Below, piece by piece: positions 63,650 through 64,000 of a DNA stretch of 64,000 nucleotides. The position numbers and the translations under genes are program-made. Below the pieces are notes generated by a model that saw only the letters and a list, made by a program, of their open reading frames with translations, had not been told where the DNA came from and did no database searches. How positions within the stretch are numbered: the first letter of the stretch is position 1; the number at the start of each line of letters is the position of its first letter. The stretch is from Deltaproteobacteria bacterium. Its GTDB lineage: Bacteria; Myxococcota_A; Polyangia; Polyangiales; Polyangiaceae. The stretch spans positions 124,001-188,000 of the forward strand of contig JACRCQ010000052.1 of assembly GCA_016218915.1 (NCBI GenBank), written 5' to 3'.

Positions 63650-64000
63650 CTAGAAACGTCTGCTGATCATCCACCCGAGCATGATCAGAACGGTCGCCGC
63701 TGACGCGATCGTGGTGAACGCGAGCGCCTTCATCCAGGTCGGCGCCACAGCCGGATCCGGAGGCGCATCGGCTCGTGCCGCCGTTGGTGTGTGGAAGGGG
63801 CGCGACGCTTGCGAGGGATTGCTGTGGGTGTCGACCGGCACACCGCCTGGACCTTGTCCCTCAGCAACTGCTTGCTGGATCATGGCAAGCATCGGGTCGG
63901 GCTGGCCTGGCCTCGAGCCCTGCTGCGCTCCGGCCTGAAGCGGCGAGCTTGCCCGCATCTGCATTGCCGGCTGCATCCCGAGTCCGGGCTGCATCTGCAT
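63650..64000 (-). CDS. Membrane-anchored protein, C-terminal part (cut by window edge)
   Basis: At least 116 residues, open at the right edge. It is rich in Met, Gln, Pro and Gly (QPGLGMQPAMQM) and ends in a C-terminal helix (MKALAFTTIASAATVLIMLGWMISRRF) with basic residues at the end, a tail anchor. The upstream part lies beyond position 64000. Function unknown. Confidence 0.6.
   Translation of the reverse strand: MQMQPGLGMQPAMQMRASSPLQAGAQQGSRPGQPDPMLAMIQQAVAEGQGPGGVPVDTHSNPSQASRPFHTPTAARADAPPDPAVAPTWMKALAFTTIASAATVLIMLGWMISRRF

Overview
The window looks like a chromosomal stretch of a myxobacterium (Myxococcota, probably order Polyangiales). The base composition is high in GC. There are eukaryote-like Ser/Thr kinases with Pro/Thr-rich tails, many lipoproteins whose signal peptide is followed by Gly/Thr/Ala- or Asp/Ala-rich linkers, Cys-rich formylglycine-generating-enzyme (FGE)-like lipoproteins, and a GH-A hydrolase with a MYXO-CTERM-like C-terminus. 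The species cannot be named from the sequence alone.

Layout. 0-10.5 kb is host DNA: two transmembrane Ser/Thr kinases, a small lipoprotein, two paralogous zinc-metallopeptidase lipoproteins on either side of a Pro/Thr-rich membrane protein, and elbB. At 10.57 kb is tRNA-Val(GAC). An integrated element of about 18.8 kb (10640-29440) uses the 3' half of this tRNA as its attachment core. It carries a tyrosine integrase, a serine recombinase, and a long leftward operon of overlapping genes: excisionase-like protein, O-like replication initiator with a probable iteron origin inside the gene, DnaC-like loader, many small unknowns, tape measure, hub and gpJ-type baseplate protein. No terminase, portal, capsid, tail tube or sheath gene was recognised, so it is either a degenerate prophage or a satellite-like tail-tip element. 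An FGE-like lipoprotein gene lies inside it as apparent cargo. A third, slightly diverged copy of the att core at 30.86 kb marks a 1.4 kb second compartment with a two-gene cassette of unknown function.

31-46 kb is an accessory-looking host region. It has an FGE-like lipoprotein, an AbiEi-type antitoxin whose AbiEii toxin has been deleted internally, a YdeI protein, a radical SAM/SPASM maturase locus, a segmental duplication (37.8-39.4 and 44.3-45.5 kb), a TPR lipoprotein, a second nucleotidyltransferase/antitoxin pair whose toxin seems to have lost its C-terminus, and an acyltransferase remnant. Both toxin-antitoxin loci are preceded by TAAACC/GGTTTA palindromes.

45-64 kb returns to ordinary host content: two GH25 lysozyme-like proteins, a LamG lipoprotein, a von Willebrand factor A protein, a 2H phosphoesterase, phosphofructokinase, a PP2C-like phosphatase, a GH-A glycosidase, a DUF6485 protein, an inositol monophosphatase overlapping mpl (cell-wall recycling), and an alginate-export-like porin. 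Three related intergenic repeats (1.75, 6.75 and 46.6 kb) share an 18-bp palindrome and may belong to one small mobile-repeat family.
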